Origin: Candidatus Gastranaerophilales bacterium
GTDB lineage: Bacteria; Cyanobacteriota; Vampirovibrionia; Gastranaerophilales; Gastranaerophilaceae
Direction of reading: 5' to 3'
Length of the DNA stretch: 64,000 nt
NCBI GenBank assembly: GCA_944326485.1
Contig: CALVED010000004.1
Coordinates: forward strand, 1 to 64,000
The notes under the pieces were generated by a model, which saw only the letters and a list, made by a program, of their open reading frames with translations, was not told the origin of the DNA and did no database searches. A program made the position numbers and the translations under genes. Positions 18,686-27,604 of this stretch are shown piece after piece. Numbering within the stretch: the stretch's first letter is position 1; each line of letters begins with the position of its first letter.

Positions 18686-19936
18686 ATGAAAATGAATGTA
18701 AAAAGACCTGAATTGTTATTGCCGGCTGGAAGTAAAGAAAAGTTAGATTATGCTATTCATTACGGAGCAGATGCTGTTTATTTAGGAATGGTTGACTTTA
18801 GCCTAAGGGCAATGCGTAAGGGTGAATTAATTACCATTGATAACTTAAAAGAATGCATTAATTTAGCTCATTCGATGAATAAAAAAGTATATTTAACTTT
18901 GAATATATTTGCCTATGATAATGATTTAAAGAAGATGATAGAACAGGCTGAAAAAATAAATGATGCTGCACCTGATGCAATATTGTTTTCTGATTTTGGC
19001 GTATATAACTTAATAAAAAAATATATGCCTAAAATAGCTTTGCATGTTAGCACACAAACAAATATTTTAAATTCAGAAGCTGTTAAATTTTGGCAGAATT
19101 TAGGTGCTGAAAGAGTTGTTTTATCACGAGATTTATCTTTAAAACAAATAGAGGAAATAAAGAAAAATGTTCCGGATATGGAATTAGAAGTATTTGTGCA
19201 CGGTGCTCAGTGTGTTTCTTTTTCAGGGCGTTGTTTAATCAGTGATTATATGACGAAGGGAGAAAGAAAGGCTAACCATGGAAATTGTTCACAATCTTGC
19301 AGATGGAGCTATAAACTAGTTGAAGAGACAAGACCAGGTGAATATTTTGACATAGAAGAAAACGGGCAAGGAACACATATTCTTAGTCCTAAAGATTTAG
19401 CTTTGATTAATTATTTACCTCAGTTAATAGATGCAGGTATAGATTCTTTTAAGATTGAAGGCAGAACAAAGAGTTTATATTATGTCTCAGCTGTCGCAAA
19501 AGCCTATAGAAAAGCAATAGATGACTATTTAAACACAGGCAAAATTGATGAAGATGCTAATTATAATGAAATTATAAAAATAGGCAATAGAGGTTATACT
19601 ACTGGATTCTATTTACATAAACCTGATAGTGAAGGTTATAGCTATGATATTTCAAAAGGTCTTGCAGGGGCAGACTGTTTGTGTGTTTTTTTAGAGAAGA
19701 AAGATAATAAATATAAGGTTCTTACAAAAAATAAGTTTTTATTAAATGATGAAATAGAAATAATAACACCGACAGAGTGTTTTAAAACAAAAGTAAATAA
19801 GATTGTAGATGATAAATCTTGTGAAGAAAAGGAACTTTCAAATACAAATGATACTTCTTGGCTTGAACTTTCACAAGAACCTAAAAATTATGAATATGCA
19901 CTGGCTAGAACTATTGGAGTTAAGAATTTAAGATGA
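18686..19936 (+). CDS. Peptidase U32 family protein
   Basis: U32 family protein of the TrhP/YegQ type, which in characterised cases takes part in tRNA wobble-uridine 5-hydroxylation rather than proteolysis. It starts ELLLPAGSKEKLDYAIHYGA (TIM-barrel strand 1). The family signature region is EVFVHGAQCVSFSGRC (about 172-187), with further cysteines in GNCSQSCRW (about 204-212) that may bind an iron-sulfur cluster. The C-terminal part is a short beta domain. The prephenate-related partner is not in the window. TAAAAT ends 6 bases before the ATG. It overlaps the next gene by 4 bp. Confidence 0.88.
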   Translation: MKMNVKRPELLLPAGSKEKLDYAIHYGADAVYLGMVDFSLRAMRKGELITIDNLKECINLAHSMNKKVYLTLNIFAYDNDLKKMIEQAEKINDAAPDAILFSDFGVYNLIKKYMPKIALHVSTQTNILNSEAVKFWQNLGAERVVLSRDLSLKQIEEIKKNVPDMELEVFVHGAQCVSFSGRCLISDYMTKGERKANHGNCSQSCRWSYKLVEETRPGEYFDIEENGQGTHILSPKDLALINYLPQLIDAGIDSFKIEGRTKSLYYVSAVAKAYRKAIDDYLNTGKIDEDANYNEIIKIGNRGYTTGFYLHKPDSEGYSYDISKGLAGADCLCVFLEKKDNKYKVLTKNKFLLNDEIEIITPTECFKTKVNKIVDDKSCEEKELSNTNDTSWLELSQEPKNYEYALARTIGVKNLR

Positions 19937-20412
19937 TTTTAAAACCGGATTATAATGTTGATTCTTTATTTGATATAGATTTTAAAAAAATAAAATCTTT
20001 AGGTATAAATGCCTTATTATTTGATTTAGATAGTACAGTTATGCCTTCAAAATCAGGAGAGTACCCACCTAAGGTCTATGATTTGCTCCAAGAGCTAAAA
20101 CAAAATTTTGTAATTGCGATTATTAGTAATAATAAGAAGAAAGATTATATTTCAAAAGTACAATCAATATCTAACTTTAGTGTAATAGGTAATGCAAATA
20201 AACCTTCTCCTAAAATTATGAAGGAGTTTCTTAAATCTGTAAATGTTTTACCTGAAGAAACAATTGTAATAGGCGATAGACCTCTTACTGATATTCTTGC
20301 AGGTAAATTACTCGGATCAAAAACAATTCTTGTTGATTCTATTACTAAAGATACTGAAAATATTCAAACAAGATTTGTAAGAAAGCTTGAAAGACTTTGT
20401 ATTAGAAAATAG
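19933..20412 (+). CDS. YqeG-family HAD phosphatase
   Basis: 159 residues. HAD motif I is LLFDLDSTVMPS (about 30-41, nucleophile Asp in DLDST), motif II lies in IAIISNN (about 72-78), a lysine follows in NANKPSPK (about 97-104) and the acidic motif is VIGDRPLTDI (about 118-127). This matches YqeG/PGP phosphatases, implicated in some bacteria as phosphatidylglycerophosphate phosphatase in phospholipid synthesis; the activity here is inferred. The start ATGA overlaps the U32 stop, so the two genes are coupled. Confidence 0.88.
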   Translation: MILKPDYNVDSLFDIDFKKIKSLGINALLFDLDSTVMPSKSGEYPPKVYDLLQELKQNFVIAIISNNKKKDYISKVQSISNFSVIGNANKPSPKIMKEFLKSVNVLPEETIVIGDRPLTDILAGKLLGSKTILVDSITKDTENIQTRFVRKLERLCIRK

Positions 20413-20518
20413 AAAATTTTTTAAAAAATTAATCTAAAATTTAATAGCTTATTAGCATATTTTATTGGTAATTAAAAAAATATATTAATAAGCTATTATT
20501 AATTAAAAGGAGAAATTA

Positions 20519-20824
20519 ATGATTCAAGAACTAGATGAAAAAAATTTTGATGAAAATATAAAAGACGGTATAAAATTTGTAGCTTTTACTGCACCCTGGT
20601 GCGGATATTGCCAGAAACAAAAACCAATTCTAAAAGAAATTGCAGATAATAATATCTGGATAGGAGAGGTTAATTCTGATAATAATCCAAATTTAGTTCA
20701 AAGATATAATATCAGTGCTTTTCCTGCATTTATTTTATTTAAAAATGGTAATGTAATTGGAAATTTTGTTGGTTATCAATCAAAATATGATTTATTAAAT
20801 ACTCTTTTAGGTTATTTACAATAA
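20519..20824 (+). CDS. Thioredoxin
   Basis: 101-residue thioredoxin fold with the active site WCGYC (Cys28 and Cys31) instead of the canonical WCGPC. The cis-proline is in SAFPAF (about 74-79), and the KNGNVIGNFVGY segment is standard. It is cytosolic, with no signal peptide. The GYC dipeptide should shift the redox potential relative to classic thioredoxin. AAAGGAG gives a clear start. It stands alone. Confidence 0.93.
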   Translation: MIQELDEKNFDENIKDGIKFVAFTAPWCGYCQKQKPILKEIADNNIWIGEVNSDNNPNLVQRYNISAFPAFILFKNGNVIGNFVGYQSKYDLLNTLLGYLQ

Positions 20825-20829
20825 AAAAA

Positions 20830-20853
20830 ATCCAAATTTTGTTAAATTTGGAT
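20830..20853 (-). terminator. Intrinsic terminator (minus strand)
   Basis: A 10-bp perfect stem (ATCCAAATTT and AAATTTGGAT) with a 4-nt loop. The run of eight A before it becomes a T run on the minus strand, so it ends the DtxR operon; it may also act for thioredoxin. Confidence 0.75.
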
Positions 20854-20885
20854 AGTTAAACAAAAAGGAAATTAATATTTATAAT

Positions 20886-21974
20886 TTAGTTTCGGTAACC
20901 TATACCTGCTCTGTACCCGGATAATGTATACATCATAGGAAGGGCAGGTTCTATCCATTTTAATCCTGATAAAAGTGATACAGTTGCTATATCATCTGTA
21001 TGTAAACCTATATCTAAAATTTCAGGAGTTCTTTCTTTTTCTGCTTTTTTTGTTTTTACTTCACATCCGATGGTTTGATTATGTAAATATTCATGTATTT
21101 TTCTTTCTGAAAAATTGATATCTAATATATCATAGTTATTTGTTGTTTCTTTTTTCTTTCTGTCTTTTTTACATATTGGATCAATTACATTTTTCCCAAT
21201 TAAATTTGCAATTTTACTTCCACCAATAATACCTGTTATGATTATACCTAATGTCATTCCTATTGCTCTTGCTTTTTTTGATGTAATACCTAGTTTTTCC
21301 ATAATACCTAAAGCACAACCTGCACCTACGTTACACATAAAAATATTTGCCAGATATTGATAAGAACCTTCTTTTATTTTATTTGGAATTTTCTCTCTCC
21401 AATCTTTTTTGTCAGTAACTCTGTCTGCAATACTTCCTCCAATAATTCCTCCAATAACAGGTACTGCTCCATATATAGATAAATATCCTATTTCTGAAAA
21501 TATATCTTTCGCATTTATATTTTCTGGGGAAGGTATTAATTTCTCTAAAAAATTTTTTCCGGCATTTGTATCTTTTAATTTTTCATATAGTGTTTTAACT
21601 TCTTTTAAATTTAATATTTTTTCTTTCCCTTTTTCTAGTATTTTACTAGAGGTTTCATCAACCATTGTAGTTCTCTTAAAATTATCAATAATTTGTGTAT
21701 TTTTTTTCTTTATAATATCAAGTGTTTCTGGGAGTGCTCTTTTAGTTATTTTTGAAGCAATATGTGGTGCTGCTAGTGCAGAGGCTACGGTTACTCCCAT
21801 TGTTATACCTGTTTTTATCAGTTGTTTTTTCTTCTTGCCTTCTTTTGCTTTATTTGCATCATATAGACTATAACCTAATGCTCCGGAGGCCAAGATTATT
21901 GGTACTTTTTTTTGAAATTTTGATACTAAGATCGGCTGGTCTAAAAATTTTCCAATTATGTTCAAGTTATTCAT
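20886..21974 (-). CDS. Glycine-rich membrane protein of unknown function
   Basis: 362 residues with several Gly/Ala-rich hydrophobic segments (about 25-38, 52-70, 160-180, 205-225 and 235-255) separated by Lys-rich loops. The pattern suggests an integral membrane protein. A GIIGGSIADRV and a GIIGGSKIANLIGKN segment may be an internal duplication. The start codon overlaps the stop of the DtxR-family regulator (ATGA), so its expression must follow that regulator and its 28-bp operator. I infer a link to metal homeostasis, but I recognise no transporter family. Confidence 0.7.
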   Translation of the reverse strand: MNNLNIIGKFLDQPILVSKFQKKVPIILASGALGYSLYDANKAKEGKKKKQLIKTGITMGVTVASALAAPHIASKITKRALPETLDIIKKKNTQIIDNFKRTTMVDETSSKILEKGKEKILNLKEVKTLYEKLKDTNAGKNFLEKLIPSPENINAKDIFSEIGYLSIYGAVPVIGGIIGGSIADRVTDKKDWREKIPNKIKEGSYQYLANIFMCNVGAGCALGIMEKLGITSKKARAIGMTLGIIITGIIGGSKIANLIGKNVIDPICKKDRKKKETTNNYDILDINFSERKIHEYLHNQTIGCEVKTKKAEKERTPEILDIGLHTDDIATVSLLSGLKWIEPALPMMYTLSGYRAGIGYRN

Positions 21975-22393
21975 TTTCGGATTTTTCCTTCCTTAAAATT
22001 ATTTATAAAGTTCTTATTCTTTTCACAATATGCTTGAAATTCCTCTATCCTGTCAAAAACGTCTTCTGATATTACGTGTTCTATTTTACAAGCATTTATT
22101 TCGGCTGTTCTTTTATCAATTCCTAGTGTATTTGCAAAAAAATTTGTCAGTGTATTGTGTTTCTGTATTACTCTTTTTGCTTGTTTTAAACCTTTTTCAG
22201 TGATAGTAATACCTTTATGTCCTTCATAATTTATCAAATCTTTTTCTACTAATTTTGATAATGCCTCAGATACTGACGCTCTTGATATATTTAATTTTTT
22301 TGCAATCTCTACAGCTTTTACGCTGTTACTTGATTCAAGTAAATTACATATAATTTCTAAATAATCTTCTAAACTTGCGCTTAAGTCTTGCAT
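21971..22393 (-). CDS. DtxR-family iron-type transcriptional regulator
   Basis: Metal-dependent repressor of 140 residues: an N-terminal winged helix (about 8-65; recognition helix near SRASVSEALSKLVE) and a dimerisation/metal domain (about 70-135). The metal site reads CKIEHVIS with Cys102, Glu105 and His106, the DtxR/IdeR arrangement, suggesting iron rather than manganese. The C-terminal SH3-like domain of DtxR is missing, as in MntR-length proteins. GGAGGAAT precedes the ATG. The perfect palindrome 15 bp upstream implies autoregulation. Confidence 0.9.
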   Translation of the reverse strand: MQDLSASLEDYLEIICNLLESSNSVKAVEIAKKLNISRASVSEALSKLVEKDLINYEGHKGITITEKGLKQAKRVIQKHNTLTNFFANTLGIDKRTAEINACKIEHVISEDVFDRIEEFQAYCEKNKNFINNFKEGKIRK

Positions 22394-22407
22394 ATTCCTC
22401 CTTTTTT

Positions 22408-22435
22408 ATAATTGTAAGGCATGCCTTACAATTAT
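22408..22435. promoter_or_regulatory. DtxR-type operator, 28-bp perfect palindrome
   Basis: A perfect inverted repeat with core TAAGGCATGCCTTA, extended by AATT on each side and further to 28 bp. A second half-like site (TTACCTTACAA) follows at about 22443-22453. It resembles iron boxes of DtxR/IdeR regulators and lies between the regulator gene and divergent coaE, so it could control both. Confidence 0.8.
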
Positions 22436-22505
22436 GTCAAGCTTACCTTACAAATTAAATTATTTATTTAATTAAATAAATGATATAATTATTTAGGAGA
22501 AAATA

Positions 22506-23093
22506 ATGTTAAAAATTGCGATTACAGGTAATATAGCAAGTGGGAAATCTTTAGTTGAAAAATTTTTAATAAAATCTGGTTTTAAGGTTATTGATTCAGA
22601 TATAATTGTTCATCAGATATTAGAATTTGATAAAGATACAATAAAAAAAATAAAAGAATTATTTTCATCTGATGATATATTGGATGAAAAAGGAAATATT
22701 TCAAGAGACAAGTTAGGAAAAGTAGTTTTTTCTAATATAAAAAAAAAGAATGCATTAGAACAAATCATTCATATTAAAGTAAAAGAAAAAATAGATAATT
22801 TTTTTGAATTAAATAAAGAAGAAAGATTTGTTTTTGTTTCCGTTCCGCTTCTTTTTGAGGCTAATTTTGATAAATTTTTTGATAAAATAATATTTATTTC
22901 GGCCCCGGAAGATATTAGACTTTCCAGGTTGATAAACAGAAATAAGTATTCAATAGAATATGCTAAAAAGAGAATTAAATCTCAGGAATGTGAGAATGAA
23001 AAAATAAAAAAATCAGATTTTGTAATTTATAACAAATCTGATTTAAAAACTTTGGAAGAACAAATAAAAAACATATTAAATAAGTTAAATTAA
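22506..23093 (+). CDS. coaE: Dephospho-CoA kinase
   Basis: Last step of coenzyme A synthesis, phosphorylating the 3'-OH of dephospho-CoA. The P-loop GNIASGKS is at residues 8-15, a DSDIIVH segment (about 29-35) marks the substrate site, and FVSVPLLFEANF (about 114-125) is the family signature. 195 residues is standard. TTAGGAG precedes the ATG. It converges on the GH57 gene with stop codons sharing TTAA. Confidence 0.95.
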   Translation: MLKIAITGNIASGKSLVEKFLIKSGFKVIDSDIIVHQILEFDKDTIKKIKELFSSDDILDEKGNISRDKLGKVVFSNIKKKNALEQIIHIKVKEKIDNFFELNKEERFVFVSVPLLFEANFDKFFDKIIFISAPEDIRLSRLINRNKYSIEYAKKRIKSQECENEKIKKSDFVIYNKSDLKTLEEQIKNILNKLN

Positions 23094-25606
23094 TCTATTT
23101 TTATTTGTTTTGAAGTTAATTTTAATATAGAAGACTTGTAAAAATCTGTATTTATGTTTAAAAATTCTCCAAGAACAAGAAGTGAGAATAAGAAATCTCT
23201 TACTTCTTCAACGTTATCGTTAGATTGAAGAACGTTATCCAAAAGATTTGTAAATTTCATATAAATTTTATTAAAATACATATTTTGAGCTTCTGCAATA
23301 TCAACTTTAAGCCCAAGTTTATTAATACATTCAAATAGTTTAAGAATTTTATCAAGTCTATGTATTTCAAAGTTTTTAACGAAATTATAAACAGATTTTT
23401 GAATTTGTTTAGAGAAAATCTCACTAGTTGGAGATTTATCAATATCAATTTTAAAAGCATTTGCTTCTTCATTTATTTCAGAGGCTTTTTGAATAATATC
23501 ATCATCAATAATATTTAAACAATCTTTAAATAAATCATTAAAATCGTTTGAGAGAGTATATTGTGCTGCAAGTTTATACTCTACAGGAACATTTATACCT
23601 AATGAAATAAGCTGTAAAATAAAGTTCTTTCCTTCATTATATACATCTCTATAATTATTTGAGAACTTACTTAACTTATCTTTTAGTGAAGTCAAAAGAA
23701 TTTTGCTTCTATCTTCTATAAGAATATCTTTTAGTGTATAGTATTCATTTCCAAAAATGTTGTCTAGGGCTCTAATTGTTTCAGTAATTGGTTCTTTTGC
23801 GTATGTAGCTATAAGATTTTTAATTACATCAGACATATTTTCTGCTTCATCATATCTTTTTATAGCACAGTGGAAATCACCTTCGGGGAATTGAAGAGCA
23901 GCAAAGAAAAAGTCGAATTTTTCAAGGGTAATTTTTGATTCTATTTCAATTCTGCCGGTAGAAAAGGCAGTAGCTCCTTTTGAAATATACTTATAATAGT
24001 GTTTTTTGATATTATAGCAATATACAAAAGAACTTTCATCAAAGTTGGTATGCATAGAAGATATTGCCCAAAGTGCTGCAATTTGTTTTATAGAAACAAC
24101 AGATGGTTTTACAAATTTTTCATAAACATCTTTACCGCTGCCAAATCCGTGTATATTACTTTGAGCTCTTGATAGAATTTGAAGGAAATTTGTTTCAAAG
24201 TCTTTTGATGTAAAAGATTTTGCTATTTGCATTGCTCTTGCTGCATATTTCATAATTTGAGTGGTTTCTATACCTGAAATTTCAGAGAAAAACCAACCGC
24301 AGCTTGTATACATAAGCATTGCTTGACGTTGCATTTCCATTAATTTTAATGCTTTGATAATGTCAGGTTTCTCAAGTTTGTATTTTTGGTGTGATTCTAT
24401 AAATTTAGATATTGTTGTTTTACATCTGTCTAAAATTACTTCTATATAATCATTTCTAGCTTTCCAAATATCTGTATAATATTTAGAGGCATTTTCTTCA
24501 AAAACTTTGATTAATTCATCTCTTAAGTAATCTAAAGCTTCTCTTAGCGGTTTTCTCCATTTTTGGTTCCAGCCGTAACCTCCGCCGGTTGAACAGCCGC
24601 AGTCATCCATCCATCTTCCGACACCATGAGCACAGCTCCAAGATGATACATCTTTTATATCAACTTCATATTGTACACCTTCTTGTTCAAGGAAATTAGC
24701 ATAATTCGTTATTTCAAAACCTTCATCTTCTGCTCTTATTTTAAGAACATATGCTAGTGCCATATCTCCAAACTTTGTATGGTGTCCATAACTTTCGCCA
24801 TCTGTTGCAATATGAACAAGCTGATTGTAATTTCTTTGGGTCGATATGCCGTCTTTTAATCTTGATACAAATTTATTTCCGTCTGTTAATAATTCATCAA
24901 AAGCGACTGATTTTGATATAGATCCATCATAGAAAAATAAATCAATATATTTTGATTTGTCTGATTTGACAAAGTATCTATATGCCCTAGCAGGGTCAAT
25001 ATTTCCCCAACTTACATCATTCCATTTTTCAGTATTTAATTCCCTTACTGATTTCGCTTGATATGGAGATAATATCGTAAATTTAATACCGCAGTCAATA
25101 AGAGCTTCAAGCGTAGCATCATCACAAGCTGTTTCTGCCAGCCACATCCCTTCAGGTTTTCTTCCAAATCTGTATTGGAAATCTTTTATCCCCCATATTA
25201 TTTGTGTGTATTTGTCATTTCTGTTTGCAAGGGGCATAATGATATGGTTATATACTTGTGCTATAGCATTGCCGTGACCGTTATTCCTTGATGCACTTTG
25301 TACATCAGCTTTTATAATGCGTTCATATGTATATGGGCTATGTGTTTCCATCCAAGATAAAAGTGTGGGGCCAAAATTAAAGCTGATATATGAATAGTTA
25401 TTTACAATATCTAGTATTTTATTATCATGTGTAACAATTTTAGACACAGAATTCGGAGTATAACATTCTGCTGTTACTCTTTCATTCCAGTCATGATATG
25501 GATTTGCACTGTCTTGTATTTCAATGGTTTCAAGCCAAGGATTCTCTCTTGGCGGTTGATAAAAGTGCCCATGTATTGTTAAATATGCTTTTTTATTCTT
25601 CTTCAC
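23090..25606 (-). CDS. GH57-family glycoside hydrolase with DUF3536
   Basis: 838-residue protein. The N-terminal catalytic domain of family 57 starts HGHFYQPPRENPW (about 12-24), with conserved segments WLAETACDD (about 154-162, likely catalytic glutamate region) and HIATDGESYGHH (about 265-276, likely acid/base Asp region). The C-terminal half is the helical DUF3536 region. GH57 enzymes act on alpha-glucans such as glycogen; the exact substrate here is not known. Translation starts with GTG, supported by a GGAG site. No glycogen genes are adjacent. Confidence 0.85.
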   Translation of the reverse strand: MKKNKKAYLTIHGHFYQPPRENPWLETIEIQDSANPYHDWNERVTAECYTPNSVSKIVTHDNKILDIVNNYSYISFNFGPTLLSWMETHSPYTYERIIKADVQSASRNNGHGNAIAQVYNHIIMPLANRNDKYTQIIWGIKDFQYRFGRKPEGMWLAETACDDATLEALIDCGIKFTILSPYQAKSVRELNTEKWNDVSWGNIDPARAYRYFVKSDKSKYIDLFFYDGSISKSVAFDELLTDGNKFVSRLKDGISTQRNYNQLVHIATDGESYGHHTKFGDMALAYVLKIRAEDEGFEITNYANFLEQEGVQYEVDIKDVSSWSCAHGVGRWMDDCGCSTGGGYGWNQKWRKPLREALDYLRDELIKVFEENASKYYTDIWKARNDYIEVILDRCKTTISKFIESHQKYKLEKPDIIKALKLMEMQRQAMLMYTSCGWFFSEISGIETTQIMKYAARAMQIAKSFTSKDFETNFLQILSRAQSNIHGFGSGKDVYEKFVKPSVVSIKQIAALWAISSMHTNFDESSFVYCYNIKKHYYKYISKGATAFSTGRIEIESKITLEKFDFFFAALQFPEGDFHCAIKRYDEAENMSDVIKNLIATYAKEPITETIRALDNIFGNEYYTLKDILIEDRSKILLTSLKDKLSKFSNNYRDVYNEGKNFILQLISLGINVPVEYKLAAQYTLSNDFNDLFKDCLNIIDDDIIQKASEINEEANAFKIDIDKSPTSEIFSKQIQKSVYNFVKNFEIHRLDKILKLFECINKLGLKVDIAEAQNMYFNKIYMKFTNLLDNVLQSNDNVEEVRDFLFSLLVLGEFLNINTDFYKSSILKLTSKQIKID

Positions 25607-25623
25607 ACTTATCTCCGAATGTT

Positions 25624-26127
25624 TTATTTCTTATCTTTTTTGTTTTTTTGAGAAAGGACAGTAAATGTCTTTACATCAACCCAAGGATCTCCTAGTGCTG
25701 TTGAAAATACAGTTCCTGTTATTTTTATTTTATCACCTTGTTCTAAATCTAAATGTTTTTCTGCTTCTTCTCTTTTCAGGAATATTTTCATTTCTGATAA
25801 TGGTATAACATGGTCAATTACATCGTTACGTTGAATTAATATTCCTATATATTTATCGCTTTCTTTTAATGCAGGTTTATAGTCAAGTCCTAAAGATGAA
25901 TATGATATAAAATCAGCATTAAATGTTATATTTTTATTTAAATATTTTGCAGGATTTTTTACAACATCTGTTGGTAAAACGTTTATAATGGCATTTGCCG
26001 ATTTCGTTGTTTTTGCCGGAGCTGCAATTGCATTATTATTTGTATAGTGTATTCCTACAAAATTTATACATAAAACCATTAAGAAAATACATAATATTTT
26101 CTTTTCTCTATTAATAAATTTTTTCAT
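25624..26127 (-). CDS. Exported protein, OB-fold-like
   Basis: 167 residues. An N-terminal hydrophobic signal (about 10-28, after a basic start) ends near NNAIAAPAK, a likely signal peptidase site. The rest is mixed beta, with NKNITFNADFISYSS, DKIKITGTVFS and DPWVDVKTFTVL strands that look like an OB fold of a nucleic-acid or ligand-binding type. No family is recognised. GAGGTTTAT gives the start. A 13-bp inverted repeat sits just upstream of that ribosome site (26140-26173). Confidence 0.65.
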   Translation of the reverse strand: MKKFINREKKILCIFLMVLCINFVGIHYTNNNAIAAPAKTTKSANAIINVLPTDVVKNPAKYLNKNITFNADFISYSSLGLDYKPALKESDKYIGILIQRNDVIDHVIPLSEMKIFLKREEAEKHLDLEQGDKIKITGTVFSTALGDPWVDVKTFTVLSQKNKKDKK

Positions 26128-26139
26128 ATAAACCTCTAT

Positions 26140-26173
26140 ATAAAATGTTATATCCTACTTTATAACATTTTAT
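26140..26173. promoter_or_regulatory. 13-bp perfect inverted repeat upstream of exported protein
   Basis: ATAAAATGTTATA and its complement separated by 8 bases, placed 13 bp before the start of the exported-protein gene and directly abutting its ribosome site. It could be an operator or an mRNA hairpin controlling translation. It is pure A/T apart from two G/C pairs, so chance cannot be ruled out. Confidence 0.4.
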
Positions 26174-26220
26174 CATAGTTTATCAAAAAAATAATATACT
26201 CATTAAGCTAAGTGTGTATA

Positions 26221-26317
26221 AAAGTGTAGATTGAAACAGATTTACCGAACTAATTAATAATACTTTTTCGCAACCCCGAAATAAAGTGTTCGTTTGTTTC
26301 AATCTACTTTTTTAATA
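26221..26317 (+). ncRNA. Structured RNA candidate with three nested stems
   Basis: The outer stem pairs TAGATTGAAACA (26227-26238) with TGTTTCAATCTA (26295-26306), 12 bp perfect, extended by AAAG/CTTT after a 2-nt bulge. A middle stem pairs CGAAC (26246-26250) with GTTCG (26288-26292), and an inner hairpin pairs TTTCG (26266-26270) with CGAAA (26277-26281). On the plus strand a run of seven T follows the outer stem. It lies between leuB and the exported-protein gene, both on the opposite strand. It may be an independent RNA or, on the minus strand, a leader element. Confidence 0.5.
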
Positions 26318-26403
26318 TAACTGATTTTAGGTTTTATTTCACTCTGCTGTAGAATAATTTATATAAAATATTATAATTCTTTTATATTAATGCTATAGAA
26401 GTA

Positions 26404-27486
26404 TTAATCTTTTAAAATATTATCTTTTATAGTATCACCCATTTTCTTGCATCCAATTACTTTCATGCCGTCTTGTTTTATATCTTGTGTCCTATAACCG
26501 TCTTTTAAAGTTTTTCTGACTGCATTAACAATTGTTTCATATTGTTCATCCATAGAAAACGAGTATTTTAACATCATTGCGGCAGATAGAATTGTTGCTA
26601 TAGGATTAACTATATCTTGTCCTTTTAAATCAGGTGCACTTCCATGAATAGGTTCATACATTGCAAGCTTTGTGTCTGATAAAGATGCACTTGGTAATAA
26701 ACCTAATGAACCTGATAGCATTGATGCTTCATCTGATAGAATATCTCCGAATATGTTACCCGTTAAAATAACATCAAATTGTTTTGGGTTCCTGATTATC
26801 TGCATAGCTGCATTATCTACATACATATGAGATAATTCTACTTGCGGATATTCTTTTGAAACTTGTGTTACGATCTCTCTCCATAGCCTTGAAACATCAA
26901 GAACATTTGCCTTATCAACTGAACAGAGTTTTTTATTACGTTGCATTGCAACTTTAAATGCTGTATGTGCAATTCTTTTTATCTCACTTTCAAAATAGCA
27001 CATATTATTAAAACCGAATTTTTCATTATTTTTTATTTCAATGCCTTTAGGCGTTCCAAAATATACATCGCCTGTTAATTCTCTAATAATCATAATATCT
27101 GTGCCAGATACAATGTCTGATTTTAATGGTGATAATGAGGTTAATTCTGGATAAACAATTGCAGGTCTTAAATTTGCAAATAAGTTTAATGCTTTCCTTA
27201 TGCCTAATAAAGCTCTTTCAGGTCTTACTTCAGGAGGAAGCTTGTCATATTTCCAATCACCTACAGCACCTAATAATACAGCATCAGATTTTTTTGCAAT
27301 ATCTAATGTTATATCAGGAAGAGGAGTTTTGAATTCATCATATGCACAACCTCCGATTAGAGCAGGTTCAAAATTAAAGTCTATAGAATACTTATCACCT
27401 ACTGCTTTTAATATTTTTACAGCTTCATCTGTAACTTCTTTCCCTGTGCCATCACCGGCTAACAATGCTATATTATATGTGCTCAT
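26404..27486 (-). CDS. leuB: 3-isopropylmalate dehydrogenase
   Basis: Leucine biosynthesis: oxidative decarboxylation of 3-isopropylmalate with NAD. The N-terminus has the GDGTGKEV pattern (residues 12-19), where most homologues read GDGIGPE. The substrate-binding arginines are in [21 protein letters not shown] (about 92-112, shown as RPERAL and LFANLRP). The family signature is [19 protein letters not shown] (about 239-257). 360 residues is normal. GGAGG precedes the start. It is isolated: leuA, leuC and leuD are not nearby. Confidence 0.95.
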   Translation of the reverse strand: MSTYNIALLAGDGTGKEVTDEAVKILKAVGDKYSIDFNFEPALIGGCAYDEFKTPLPDITLDIAKKSDAVLLGAVGDWKYDKLPPEVRPERALLGIRKALNLFANLRPAIVYPELTSLSPLKSDIVSGTDIMIIRELTGDVYFGTPKGIEIKNNEKFGFNNMCYFESEIKRIAHTAFKVAMQRNKKLCSVDKANVLDVSRLWREIVTQVSKEYPQVELSHMYVDNAAMQIIRNPKQFDVILTGNIFGDILSDEASMLSGSLGLLPSASLSDTKLAMYEPIHGSAPDLKGQDIVNPIATILSAAMMLKYSFSMDEQYETIVNAVRKTLKDGYRTQDIKQDGMKVIGCKKMGDTIKDNILKD

Positions 27487-27604
27487 TTGTTTTTTCCTCC
27501 ATTGTTAATTTTTATATTAGCATAAATAAGAGTTTTCTTTTTATTTAAATTGATTTGAAAAAAGTAGATAAAAATTTTTTTTGGAGTAAATAATATTCTG
27601 TCCG

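Noticed and set aside
26227-26306. Possible CRISPR repeat (arms carry ATTGAAAC, a common CRISPR repeat end)
   Set aside because: Only two arms exist, they are inverted rather than direct, there are no regular spacers, and no cas genes are in the window.
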